DNA of 64,000 nt from Ipomoea triloba. Lineage: Eukaryota; Streptophyta; Magnoliopsida; Solanales; Convolvulaceae. Positions 37,192 to 48,492 of the stretch are shown piece after piece (positions within the stretch are counted from its first letter, which is position 1; each line of letters starts with the position of its first letter). A program made the position numbers and the translations under genes. The notes under the pieces were generated by a model. It was given only the letters and a program-made list of their open reading frames with translations. It did not search any database and was not told the DNA's origin. The stretch lies in contig NC_044930.1 in NCBI RefSeq assembly GCF_003576645.1, positions 1,132,390-1,196,389 of the forward strand. Direction: 5' to 3'.

Positions 37192-37674
37192 TGATGTCAT
37201 TGATGGATATCCCGAGTATGGTACCTTGTGTGGAGAGCCCAAGGTATCAAGAGCCCATAACTGGACCGCCTTTACCAGTAGACGGGCCGAGTCCGGAATT
37301 CCGCTAGTCCACCTGATGTAGGCAGACACGGCAATCTGGTTATGGTGCCTAATCGGGTGTGACACTCAGAAGCGGCAAAGTAAGGTTCGCTGAGGATCTT
37401 TTTCTGATTTGGCCGGATACTTTCCGGCCTATTCTATATTAGATAGCAATTATGGCTGTTTATGCAACCTTCTTTAAGTTTAAATTTGTTAAGTTTTTCT
37501 TGCTTTCCTTCCAAAGGCACATTATTCTTGTATAAATACCTCTGGGTCACATTAACACATTGTAAAGGATTCAAATTTTAATGCAAGGACAATTACCCTG
37601 TCTCATCCTTTTTTAATATTTAGATTATTATTTCCTTTGTTTTGTAGTTGTGTTGATCGATCGCCTCGTAATCA
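37192..37674 (+). mobile_element. Candidate solo LTR
   Basis: The segment starts TG and ends CA, is GC-richer than its surroundings in its first 250 bp, and carries TATAAATACC (37531-37540) followed by a plausible transcript start region, as an LTR promoter does. No reverse transcriptase or second LTR is nearby. No 5-bp target duplication was found, so the boundaries are tentative. Confidence 0.35.
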
Positions 37675-38123
37675 AAAAACTAAAAATAAGATGTTAAACT
37701 TAGCTCTATGAGCCCCACCCAATAGGATGACGATTTGTATTTACAGGCATTATGTATTATGAGAGTAAAGGTAAGGCACCTTTGATTCTGGTGCATTCCT
37801 TCCTCCTCCTAGTCAGCACATGCATTCCACTTTCCACTACAAAATCCCTCTTTGGACCCCAAAATTTTACCTCACCCTCAAGAAAAGAACAGGTCCTCCC
37901 CCTACCCCCTACCCCCTCACCCCCACCTCTTCTTATAGTCTTTCTCCCTCTCTTTCTCCCCCTCTTTCCACACAATTTGGCATTCTTCATACCCTCCAAT
38001 CTCCATACAACAAACCCTCCACCCATGAAACCAATATTTCTTTCCCACTCTTAGCTTCTCAATTAATTATCTCTGGTTAGTTTTCGTTGTTTATATTTTT
38101 GAACTGAAAACATCATCATCATC

Positions 38124-41100
38124 ATGAGAACAGGAGGGTGTACAGTGCAGCAAACCCTAACCCCAGAGGCTGCAACCGTGGTAAAACAAGCCATGGCGCT
38201 TGCTAGGCGGCGCGGCCACGCTCAGGTCACCCCTCTCCACGTGGCAAACACCATGCTCGCCTCTCCAACCGGCCTTCTTCGCCGCGCTTGCCTGCAATCC
38301 CATTCTCACCCTCTCCAATGCAAAGCTTTGGAGCTTTGCTTCAATGTTGCGCTCAACCGCCTCCCCGCTTCCTCTTCTAGCCCCATGTTCGGACCTCAGA
38401 GCCAGAGCCCTTCCATTTCCAACGCCCTCGGGGCCGCCTTCAAGCGCGCCCAGGCGCACCAGAGACGCGGGTCGATAGAGAGCCAACAGCAGCCGGTTCT
38501 GGCCGTGAAGATTGAGGTGGAGCAGCTGATCATCTCCATTTTGGATGACCCTAGTGTGAGTAGGGTTATGAGGGAGGCTGGGTTTTCTAGTGTTCAGGTT
38601 AAGAGTAATGTTGAGCAAGCAGTTTCTCTAGAACTTTCTTCTCCTCCTCCTCCTTCTTCAAACCCTAAAGAAAACACTAAGACTAGGACTAGTACTAGCC
38701 TGTTTCTTTCCCAGTCTTCTCCATCTTCATCCCTATTATTAGCTAAGAATGAAGATGTGATGAGTGTGGTGAACTGCATGATGAATAGGAGGAGGAGGAG
38801 TATTGTGGTGGTGGGTGAGTGTCTTCCCAGTTTAGAAGCTGTGGTCAAAGGAGTGAGAGAGAGAGTTGACAATGGAGATGTGGGTGAGCCTCTGAGAGAA
38901 GTCAAGTTCATCAGTGTCCCTCTTTCTGGGTTTGCCAATAACAGGAGAGAAGAGGTTGAGCAAAAGATTGGGGAGTTAAGTTGCCTTGTTAAGAGTTTGG
39001 TGTCAAAAGGGGTTGTTTTGTACCTGGGAGATCTCAAATGGATCACTGATTATAAGGCTAGTTCTGGGAGTCATGGCAGAATAATAGGGGGCTACTGTTC
39101 TGTGGAGCATATGATCATGGAGATTGGGAGACTAATCTGCAGTTTTGGTGAGCATGGAATGCTTTGGCTTCTGGGAATTGCAACTTTTCAGACTTTCATG
39201 AGGTGCAAAACTGGGCACCACTCATTGGAGTCTGTTTGGGGCCTGCATCCTATCACTGTGCCTGCTGGAAGTCTGGGCTTGAGCCTCAACCCTTCTGAAA
39301 GGTAAAATTTCTCTTGCTTTTACTTCAATCAAAGATTTTTGTTGGGCGTTGGCTCGGAGAGCTGAACCCATCCAGCATCCTGCCCTGACTGTTACGCAAG
39401 TATAAGGAAATAAAGTTGTCATTTGTTACTGGCAAAAGATTTAGTGCAGAAAGAAAGAAAAAATATACTTGATAAAGAAAAAGTTAAGAGAAAAAGTAGA
39501 AGTTGTAGTTGCTTTCATATTTCAATATGCATCTATTCTGCCTCAAAAGACTACTACTACCTCTTTCTTGTTTTTGTTGTTCTTCATAGTTGTTTGGTGT
39601 GCCTGCAGACCATGACTTTTTCTTTTTCCCTTAGCTTTCTAATTTTCATAACATAATAATTTAATTAATTAATTCTCTACTATTCCCTTTCCACTGTATA
39701 GTACTCCCAAATCATGATTCATTCTTGAATAGTTGAATCCAACTGATCTGATCTTGATCTTTCCATTCAGTGATCCCATTGCTGAACACAGAAACAAGAA
39801 ATCATCAGAAAATAATGGATCTTCTTGGATGGTTCTTGAAAATGGTGATGATAATAATAATAATGAGGAGAAGCAGCTAAACTGCTGTGCTGATTGTTCA
39901 GCCAAGTTTGAAGTTGAAGCTTTGAGCTTACAGAAAACCCATTCCATGAGTGAATCCACATTGTCTAGCCTCCCTCCTTGGCTTAGAGATGAAAGCATAA
40001 GGCTCCATAGCACCACTCATGATCAGGTACTTCTTAATAAAAAAACAAGCTTTATCAGTCAATTCACTAGTAATCCACTTATTATATATGACGGCTGTTG
40101 GGCCGCGACTCAGAGAGTCAGTCCAACATCCTGCCATCTAAATGTGGCATTCTGCCTTGGCTGTTCGAGAATTGAGTTCAGTATTATGATCTGAAGTGGT
40201 TTTTTTTTTCTTCAGAACTGTGTTTCAGTGAAAGAGCTGTGCAAGAAATGGAATTCGATTTGCAGTTCAGAACACAAACCATTACTAGAGAGAAACTTAA
40301 CGTTCCCACCCCCATCATCTTCCTCTTCTTCTTTCTTCTCATACGATCAACAATACCCTAGTTTTCGAATGTACATTCCTGAGAACATGAATAATCCTGC
40401 AAAAACAGGATTATTTTGGGCTAACCCCAATCCCAATTCCAGTTCCACTCCGGCTTCTTCAATGGAAACCGAATACTACGTCCCAAAGTTCAAGGAGCTG
40501 AGCGCGGAGAATCTCAACATTCTGTGCAACGCATTGGAGGAAAAAGTGCCGTGGCAGAAGGACATCATCCCGGAAATCGCGGCGACGGTTTTGCAGTGCC
40601 GGTCGGGGATTGTGAAGAGAAAGGAGAAATCAAGAAACGACGACGTCAAAGAAGAGACGTGGCTGTTCTTCAAAGGCGGCGATGTTCAGGCCAAGGAGAA
40701 AATCGCGAGAGAATTAGCTAAGGCCGTGTTTGGCTCACCCTCAAATCTAATCTCCATCGCCCTCAGCGCCTTCTCGTCCTCATCGGAGGATTTCCGGCAC
40801 AAGAGAACGCGAGACGAGCAGAGCTCCAGCTATATCGAGCGGTTTTCTCGGGCGGTTATAACTAACCCCCACCGCGTTTTCATGGTGGAAGATGTGGAAC
40901 AAGTGGACTATTGTTCCCAATTGCAACTCAAAAAGGCAATCCAGAGAGGAAAGATAAGTTTCAATGGCGAGGAATTGAGTTTCAGCGACGCCATTATCAT
41001 CTTGAGCTGCGAGAGCTTCAGTTCTCGGTCCAGAGCTTGCTCCCCGCCGGTTAAGCAGAAATCCTCGTCGGAAAACGCGTTTTCCGACGACAAGGAAGAG

Positions 41101-41319
41101 AAGGGGACGTCGTCGTCCGGCGGGGAGGAAACCACGAGTTCTTGCGGGTTTTTGGACTTGAATATCTCCATTACTGACGATCATGAGAGGTTAGTTGAAG
41201 AAGATGATTGTGGTGGAGGAGATGGGATTGATAATTTAGGGCTTGTTGAAAGCGTTGATAGATGCGTTACCTTCAAAATCCAGAATCATCATGAGGAAGA
41301 AGATATAATCTTTGTATGA
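38124..41319 (+). CDS. SMXL3: SMXL3-like protein (D53/SMAX1-like Clp/HSP101 family)
   Basis: Three exons join in frame: 38124-39301, 39771-40026 and 40216-41319, giving 845 aa. The N terminus has the double Clp-N domain (residues 1-about 175): MRTGGCTVQQTLTPEAA, ARRRGHAQVTPLHVANTML, GAAFKRAQAHQRRGS and the VKIEVEQLIISILDDPSVSR block. A degenerate P-loop NTPase-like region follows, with WLLGIATFQTF and the WLFFKGGDVQAKEKIARELA block, then VFMVEDVEQVD. An EAR motif FLDLNIS lies at about 790-796. The size and N terminus match the SMXL3/4/5 clade, especially SMXL3. That clade promotes phloem formation and, unlike D53/SMXL6-8, is not degraded after strigolactone perception. Consistent with this, the position of the RGKT degron reads FRHKRT here. 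Both introns contain related dispersed repeats. Confidence 0.93.
39330..39420 (+). repeat. Dispersed repeat in SMXL3 intron 1
   Basis: GTTGGGCGTTGGCTCGGAGA, then CCATCCAGCATCCTGCCCTG and ACGCAAGTATAAGGAAATAA. It shares order and wording with copies at 40090-40180 and 43110-43200. Confidence 0.65.
40090..40185 (+). repeat. Dispersed repeat in SMXL3 intron 2
   Basis: GCTGTTGGGCCGCGACTCAG, then TCCAACATCCTGCCATCTAA and GGCATTCTGCCTTGGCTGTT. Same family as the intron 1 copy and as 43110-43200. Confidence 0.65.
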
Positions 41320-41457
41320 TATATTATGATTCATGTTCACAAGTTTTTGTTACGTTTTCTTCATTAACATCAAATGGATATATGGAGTTTTTCTACAAAT
41401 CCGTATAGCTAAAATATCCACCAAAAAATGGAGGAAAATATGAGCAAGTAATTTGGT

Positions 41458-41458
<1 letters not shown>

Positions 41459-41495
<37 letters not shown>
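41459..41495. repeat. (ATT)n microsatellite
   Basis: About twelve ATT units, 140 bp after the SMXL3 stop codon and possibly within its 3' transcribed flank. Confidence 0.9.
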
Positions 41496-43109
41496 TTGCC
41501 TCAATTGAATTAATGATTCTACTTTTCTTTTTTCCTAATTGTCCTAGAAAATACCTTAAAACAACCCTAGTTGAATTGATTTGATAAAGATAAGGTCTCA
41601 AATTTGACATTCTATAGTCTCCTTGTGTTTCTTTAATTTTTTCATTAAGATCGAAATGTAAGTTTCATCTAAAATGCGTGTTCAATTTCACTTGGCATGC
41701 ACTAACCTTTCAATAACAACACTAATTTAAGATATATGTTAAGGATAAAATATATAAAATAATGAAAATGTGTATTACATACAAATATACAATTTCTTGT
41801 TGCATAATATTGGATCAATGCTCATGAGAATGCATTTAAAAAAGTGCTCTAGTGAAAAAAAAAATAGTTATAATACAATACAAAAAAGAAGTAAACAGTA
41901 TATAATTACCTACTTTACATGTGGTTTTCAAAAAAAAAAAAAAAAAAACCTACTTTACATGTAAGGAATTTTTACTATTTTGCCATAGTGTCAAAATAAA
42001 AAGAGAAGCTTGGTTGAGTTTTTGCAAGAAAGTAAAGAGGGTAAAAAAGAAAAAGAAAAAATAGCTTTTATTTTTTAATATCAACCTATATATTTTACTA
42101 TGATATCAACCTATACAATATTCTAAAATTTTAATTTATTTTCCTCCCCCACTAATTACTATGTCTTATGATATGAGGTGAACTATTGTTAATTTTTTAT
42201 GAACTAATTTCTTATTCTAAATTAAAGATACTGAACATTAGAATTGGCAACATCAATATTTAATGAATTTTCATATATGTCTATAAGGATTAAGCGTTTA
42301 TTATATACTTGCATACCAGTCACCCATTAGTTACTACTACACAAATAACTATATTTAGTAATAAATTAAACCCTAATTACACTCCAACACCTATAACTTT
42401 TAATAGCATATGAGACATATATAACATTGCGTATATCATAGCATCAATCTATAGTTATGAGTCAATCGATTTTTTGTCCTAATTTATGATGAATAAAACA
42501 CAATGAAGAAAACAAGGAAGAAAGAAGAAGAAAAAGGGGGTAAGAGTGAGTAAATTAAAATAGTGAAGCAAAAAAGGAAATGAAAGGAAATAAAGAAAAA
42601 GCCAAAGGTGAAAAACACTTTCACGCTTTTTGCTTTTGGTCTGTAAAAACTCTTGGGGAAAAAAACACAAGAAGAAGAAGAGATCAGATAAGTGGTTTTG
42701 TTCCTCCTCATTCAAAAGAAGGAAAACTTTGTTTTCATGAGTTAACGTTAAAGGAAAAGCTAAGAAATGAGGGAACGAAAAAGAGACAAGGAAATATGTA
42801 CAACAAGACGATATGTCGGTGACAGATCAACTAACAAATAAAGAATTTCACCAACTTAATTAGTTAGCATGCATCCCTAGACAGCATCTAATTACACCTT
42901 AATTCAACACCCAATTAAAGATAAAAGCATTCTTAAAGTGTACTTAGGTTGCTCCTCTAAGTTTTCCTCCCATCCTCATTTCAACAACTTAAAATGGCAA
43001 TAAATTTTTTTCCATACAACATTCATATTTTCACTAATTTGAATTATATTGAGTTGCGTGTACTTACTAATTGTCTCAAACTGTGGGGTTAGAGTATTTT
43101 TTTCTATAG

Positions 43110-43345
43110 TTTGGGTGTAAGCTTGAAGGGTCAAATCCAATATCCTGTCACTGAAATGTGACTTTGACTGCTATTGCAAGTATACAAAAATAAAGTTACT
43201 GTCGTTGCTATTAGCGATAACTTTTGGTGCAATGGTGACCACTTGATCCTGATAATTGGTAGAGTGCAAATTAAATATAAGGAAATAAATATATGTTTTT
43301 GCTACTAGTTGTAACTTTAGCGTAGTGATAAGTGATTGATCCTAA
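43110..43345 (+). repeat. Longest copy of the nested dispersed repeat family
   Basis: Carries GGTCAAATCCAATATCCTGT, ATTGCAAGTATACAAAAATA, TAACTTTTGGTGCAATGG and TTGATCCTGATAATTGGTAG. A second partial unit (GTAACTTTAGCGTAGTGATA, then TTGATCCTAAC) follows at 43303-43345. The end resembles LTR DNA running into a tRNA-Met-type primer site, but this is an inference. Confidence 0.55.
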
Positions 43346-43380
43346 CATATAACATGACATTGTATTGTACTGTAAAAATA

Positions 43381-43539
43381 TGATTATAGTGATTTCACCA
43401 CTTTGATTCTTGCTTCTAATTTCACCCAATAATGTTCTATGAAAAACTAAAATAGGTACAAATTTGATATTAAGACTATTATTGGATGAATGAAATTGGA
43501 AATCAAGAACCAAAGTGGTGATCGAAATCATTATAGTCA
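43381..43539. mobile_element. Foldback / MITE-like element, about 159 bp
   Basis: The left arm TGATTATAGTGATTTCACCA and the inverse of the right arm (TGACTATAATGATTTCGATC) pair over about 55 bp through CACTTTG, TTCTTG and CCAATAAT. The two arms make up most of the element, leaving only about a 45-bp loop. Noncoding. Confidence 0.75.
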
Positions 43540-43624
43540 AATGGTCAGTACTTTAGTAAGAAAGTTTATATATTTACTTTTGTAAATTTTAGACTAAAAT
43601 TAAAACCATATCATTGACGTCAAC

Positions 43625-43855
43625 TTAATTTAGATAGTCTTAAGATCAAACGCTTATTATTGCACCAAAAGGTATATATAGCTTCATATTTCCGAGGGGT
43701 AAAATGTTGATGCATCTCTCATGACATGCTTTGATATTAATTATTACGATCAAGCGTTTACTGTTGTCGTCAAAAGCTATAATTAGCAATTAACAGATTC
43801 ACAACTTTATTTTTTTTTTATACTTGCATAATAATTAGTGTTGAATTTGGTCCTC
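43625..43855 (-). repeat. Two antisense partial copies of the dispersed repeat family
   Basis: At 43645-43685 AAGATCAAACGCTTATTATT then CACCAAAAGGTATATA. At 43748-43855 GATCAAGCGTTTACTGTTGT, CAACTTTATT and ATACTTGCATAATAATTAG. Both are inverse to the copy at 43110. Further fragments are at 42290-42325, 37150-37190 and 29258-29290. Confidence 0.55.
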
Positions 43856-44331
43856 TAATTAATAACCTCCACCCAATGGATAGTGCAGAGAGGATATTGA
43901 ATGCCATATAACAAGAAGTGGCTGAAGTGTACTATTCATTCTATCATTAACTAATAAGAACATTTAGATAAAATATTAATTGGATATATCATCAGTACGA
44001 GAATTCCACTACATACAATGCACATATATACTATAATATATTCTATTATATTAAAAGCAAGTGAAGTGGCTAAGTATGATTTTTAAGTTAAGAACGAATT
44101 TGTGTATTGCTCAACATGGGGCAAAGCTAGTGAGTGATGTGAGATAATGATGGCACTAATTAAATAAAGCCGGGCAATGGAATTAATTGATATATCTATA
44201 AAATTGAGGCCGGATAATGCAGCATAATTCCCCTGCGAAAGTGATAAACAAGGTAGACATTAAACAATATCAAAATTAAACTGTATAGAAAATACTAATT
44301 GTACTTTGTTGAGTATATACTCCTATTTGAA

Positions 44332-44514
44332 CTAATTAAGCACAAACCGGCTAAGGGCTAGTAGGGTTGATGAGAACTGATTTAAACTGACAAAGTGGTG
44401 AGCAGTGGATAAAGAATTCATAGCCATAGGCAAAGAATATGCAGTAGCAACATCTGAGACGGTCCGTTCAGAGGAACCAACAGATCCGTCATGAGCAGAA
44501 GAAGGGTTGGCCAT
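44332..44514 (-). mobile_element. Possible copia-type gag N-terminal remnant
   Basis: A 60-codon open frame starts MANPSSAHDGSVGSSERTVS and contains SLSTAHHFVSLNQF, reminiscent of the start of some plant copia gag proteins. The upstream minus-strand DNA looks like a 3' LTR end. No other retroelement domain is present. Weak call. Confidence 0.2.
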
Positions 44515-45543
44515 GACAGAAATCCTGACTAACTGATCATCAGATGAGAATTGAATATTTTGGATTGATCACATAGTCACAAAATACAACAGAATAAATA
44601 CAATACAATACAAGAGTTACACCAAGATTAGGATATCCAGACTTAATTTGACTAAAATACATAGAGTTTTAATAGGGTTAATCGTTTATGTTTGAGAAAT
44701 TTTAAATTTTGAATTAGGATTGTCATATAGAGGTCCGGCTGCTATCGATCCTCTAAAATAGAGACTTGATGATACCCAAGCCTAGGTTAAATCAAGACTA
44801 GCCCACTAAATTTAACTCATCCTCAAGGTTAAGCCATATCTAACACATAAGTGAAAAAAGATATACTATTATATTCCTCAATAACCCATGGTAGAAACCA
44901 AGATTAAGGAGTGAGCTGAGATATATTCATTACTTAACGGCTGTGCAAAGGAGGTGCAACTTTTGTGCTTTATTAAGGATTGCCAAAAACCAAAAAAATA
45001 AAAAATAAAAAATAAAGCAAAATCTTCCCACAGAAATATATATCAAAAGAGGAGAGGAGAGGAGGGGCAGCACTACTTTTCATGGCTTGTGATGCGTTTT
45101 GCAAAGGAATTAACTTTTTCTCACTTTGATTTTAGTAACCCCAACATTCTTATCTCCAGAAAGCATTATGTAAAGTTGTGGAATAATAGGAGGGGTTCGG
45201 AATTAAAATACAATTATTTGATAAAGACAAATAAAAAGTTAAAGTTAATTTTAAAATAAATAAATAAATGTTCATGTTGAAGAACATCGATGAGAATCTC
45301 CCTTTAAACCTTAAAGATGTGTTTCTCTACTTTAGAATCTCCAAAAGATCATTATCTTCATGTCTTTAAATTAAACCTGAGACCATAAGAATGGAATTTG
45401 TCGTCTACTTGTTGCTTTTCAAAAGATTACACCCCTTTAATTAAAATTATGCACTCTATTCGTCTCAAAAGAATTTAATTAGCAAGACTGTTAATATAAT
45501 GTAATTGCAATATCGAAAATTTGATCTTATAAAGGATTTTGCA

Positions 45544-45672
45544 TCATGTTAAAGAGCTCTTTCTCCTAAGTTACAAGATTAAAAATTCGATTTTTGTAAA
45601 TGGTTTAGTTGTATGTGTGTCATGTTAAAGAGCTCTTTCTCTTAAGCTATAAGATTCAAAGTTTGATTCTTG
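45544..45672. repeat. Tandem-type duplication, about 53-bp units
   Basis: Copies at 45544-45596 and 45620-45672 share TCATGTTAAAGAGCTCTTTC, TAAG, AAGATT and GATTTTTG/GATTCTTG. They are 76 bp apart. Noncoding. Confidence 0.75.
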
Positions 45673-46448
45673 TCTTTCTCCTAAGAGTCAAGTTTTGTTT
45701 GTGTGACTCAAAAAGAATTTAAATTAGTTTTGCAGTGATAAAATACAAGATATCGAATGCAAAAGATTTAATTAAATCCACTGTCGAGATAATAAATAAA
45801 TGATTAATTAAGGTATGTAGGACCATGAATAATATGAAAGCAAGTTAATATGATGTCCTTAGAGAAGCATCATATTCATTGGCTATACATACTATGATTT
45901 ACTTTTCTTGTTCTCTTTTCCTTAAAAAAGAAAATATAAAAAAAAGTCTAACTTCTGATTACCAAAAACTTTAGCTATTCTTTCACCTTTTTGATGTTTT
46001 ATACCATGAGTAAGAAGCTGGCTTCTCCATGTTGGTCTATCTTTTCTCTCCTTTTTAAGTTTTCCCATTTTTATGATCAACTTCTTATCAACTTCTTTGA
46101 ATCCCATTCTCCCCACTTTTTTCTTGAATTTGAACTCTCTACCCCCAAGTAATTATATTGATGTGAATTAATGTCGTAATATTATATGTTGGGTGCAGTA
46201 ATTTGTATTTATCAAGAACAAAATAGAGTAATAGACTGAGATAGTTGGGGAATCCTTCCCTTTATCATGCTCGGGTTGGCTTTTCCTAATTTTAAGTTCT
46301 CTTCTCTGTTGCTTCAACAAATTCTTGTTGAGAATTGCGCTAGCAAACTCTATTATATTCTCAGAGAGTGGGGGTTTTGAAAAGCAACTAATTGTGCTTC
46401 GTCTTCCCAATCTTTAGAGTCGCTATCCTATTATGATTGAAAATAATA

Positions 46449-46475
46449 CAACAACAACAACAACAACAACAACAA
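46449..46475. repeat. (ACA)n microsatellite
   Basis: About nine CAA/ACA units in intergenic DNA, followed by (TTA)n. Confidence 0.85.
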
Positions 46476-48380
46476 TTATTATTATTATAAGCTCTCTTTT
46501 ATAAGAGTATCTTTAATTACGTAGTTTATTGTGTTTTCACTTATAGCAAATGAATAGTTTAAAAAAACCTAGTTAACCATTTTTAACAACCACGTACTGA
46601 TCCTTTTTGCAAAATTAATTACTATATATCTGTTATAATGACATTGACAACCCACTACATTGGGACTTCTTTTGCCAGAGTTCATGGAAAACAACTAAAA
46701 TGCATGAAAAGTATAGAATGATGAAGTGAAAGCTGGGAAAATTCAGATGAAATGCTAAAAAGAAAATCATTGGCCACCAAAGCTGTGAATATAATGGCTT
46801 ACACACTCTTCTTTCTGAATGTGTCACAAACTCTCTCTCCAAGGCCAATTTTTTACCCGGGCATAATGTCCAACAAGACAGGGCCTCAATCTTAGATGAT
46901 CCAATATCTATTTTTTACCTAGCTACTTAATAAATATTAAAAAAATTCAATTGAGCATATATTCCTTCACGCTTATTTCTATAGTGTTAGTTGCAGATTT
47001 TATGACAAGTTTTTCTATTTACCATGACCGTGGGATGAGAGTCTTTTATGTCTCTCCCGGTTTACTTAAAGATTGAATTATTGATGACAATAAGATTCAT
47101 ATTCCTTCTGCTAGGAAGATTGTGGTCTTTAGTAATTAAATTTTACTCTCAACAGTGTAATACACTCACATATAATTAAACTTTTATAAAACAAAATAAA
47201 GCCACAAATTTTATGGCAAGTTTCTCTCTTCGCCTTGATTGAGAGATATGAATTTTTTATATCCTCCCGTTTTTCTTGTGATGACAATGCCAAGATTAAT
47301 GTCTGGTCTCCCTTTTTCCCTCTTTGTTTGATAGAACAATCAAATTATTCACATAATTATAATAAAATGTAATTAACCATAAATGTAAAGTCATAAGCTT
47401 TTACCAAATGGGGTAATTAATACAAGATAATTTCATAAACATTCAGATTGAGTTCAGGAATCTTTTTTTTTTTTTTTTAACCTTAAAAGCTGATGGGAAT
47501 GGAAAGAAGATCCTAAGCTAGCTCCACCATGGATTTATGTATAAAATTTCTGAATTAATTCTAAAGTATATAAATTAATACAGAAAGTGGACAGCCCTTT
47601 TAACACAAAAGTTAATAGCTTTTTTGCACTCTTTTAAGAGTGATTTTTTTAAACTTTGCATATCTGAGAGTACTTTGATCCATGCACCTTTTATAGGTGT
47701 ACCTTTAAGTGGCTACCTTACCTTTTTTCTGTAATTATTGATATTTAAATAATCTTAATTAATAATTGTATAATAATAAATACACTCCATGAACACCAAA
47801 ATTATACTGCTTCAGTTTTCTTCTTAGGGAAAATTGGAAGTCATTTTTTCATATTATTCTCTATTCAAGAAAAATAAAGTAAAAGGAAAATATTAACAAC
47901 CTAGAAAAAAGTTTAATTTGATGGAAAATGTCTCCCTAAATTTTTAATCAAAACACATTTTTGGAATTCATTATTTTTTTATATTTATATTTTCTCTCAT
48001 CTCTTTTCTAGTTTCAATATTATTATTACAACTACAGCTATTACCACCACCCCAAAACCACAACCATCACCACCACTCCAACACAACCACACCACCGCCA
48101 CCACACCACAATCAATCACTATCACCGGCCATCACCACCACAATATATGTAGCCATGTAGGGTAGTGCTTTGCTTCTTTCTCAAGGTTTATTCCTTCCTC
48201 GGTGAGAATTCGAATCCGAGTATTCATGGGGCACTACACTCAAACTCAACCTTTCGATTACATAGCTATGCCTCAAGGGCAAACATTCACTATATATGTG
48301 TATAGGGCAGATTATCATTTCATTCTCTTTTTCCGATCCTCTTGAATTTTACTCTACCATGGACTAAAGAAAGCTTTTGT

Positions 48381-48492
48381 GCCAAAGACTTTGTAGTTTA
48401 ATGGCACTCGGTTTACACCCTCACGTGGAAGAGAGTGGGTTCGAGCCTTAGTGGAGGCGACTATTGACTCTTTGGGCTTCGGTAGGTTGAGA
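48381..48492 (+). mobile_element. tRNA-derived SINE copy, about 112 bp, fullest copy in the window
   Basis: Begins GCCAAAGACTTTGTAGTTTA, has the B-box-like GTGGGTTCGAGCCTTAGTGG and ends CTTCGGTAGGTTGAG. It defines the family also seen at 29115 (-), 56432 (-) and 61043 (+). No clear flanking duplication. Confidence 0.7.

Larger units (their letters stand above)
28289..38123. other. Long gene-poor region, LOG to SMXL3 (divergent promoters)
   Basis: Nearly 10 kb without a supported gene. It starts with the LOG leader: (AT)n at about 28313-28333 and (GA)n at about 28365-28394. It contains poly-T runs, (AAT)n (about 30575-30606), a GATA-type run (about 31296-31318), SINE copies, a duplicated 125-bp segment, a poly-G tract with the only N in the window, a MITE-like element and a candidate solo LTR. 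It ends with the pyrimidine-rich SMXL3 promoter/leader (37.75-38.12 kb). Confidence 0.6.

Noticed and set aside
45922..46410. Two short basic open frames on the minus strand
   Set aside because: No family similarity, and length is within chance for this composition.
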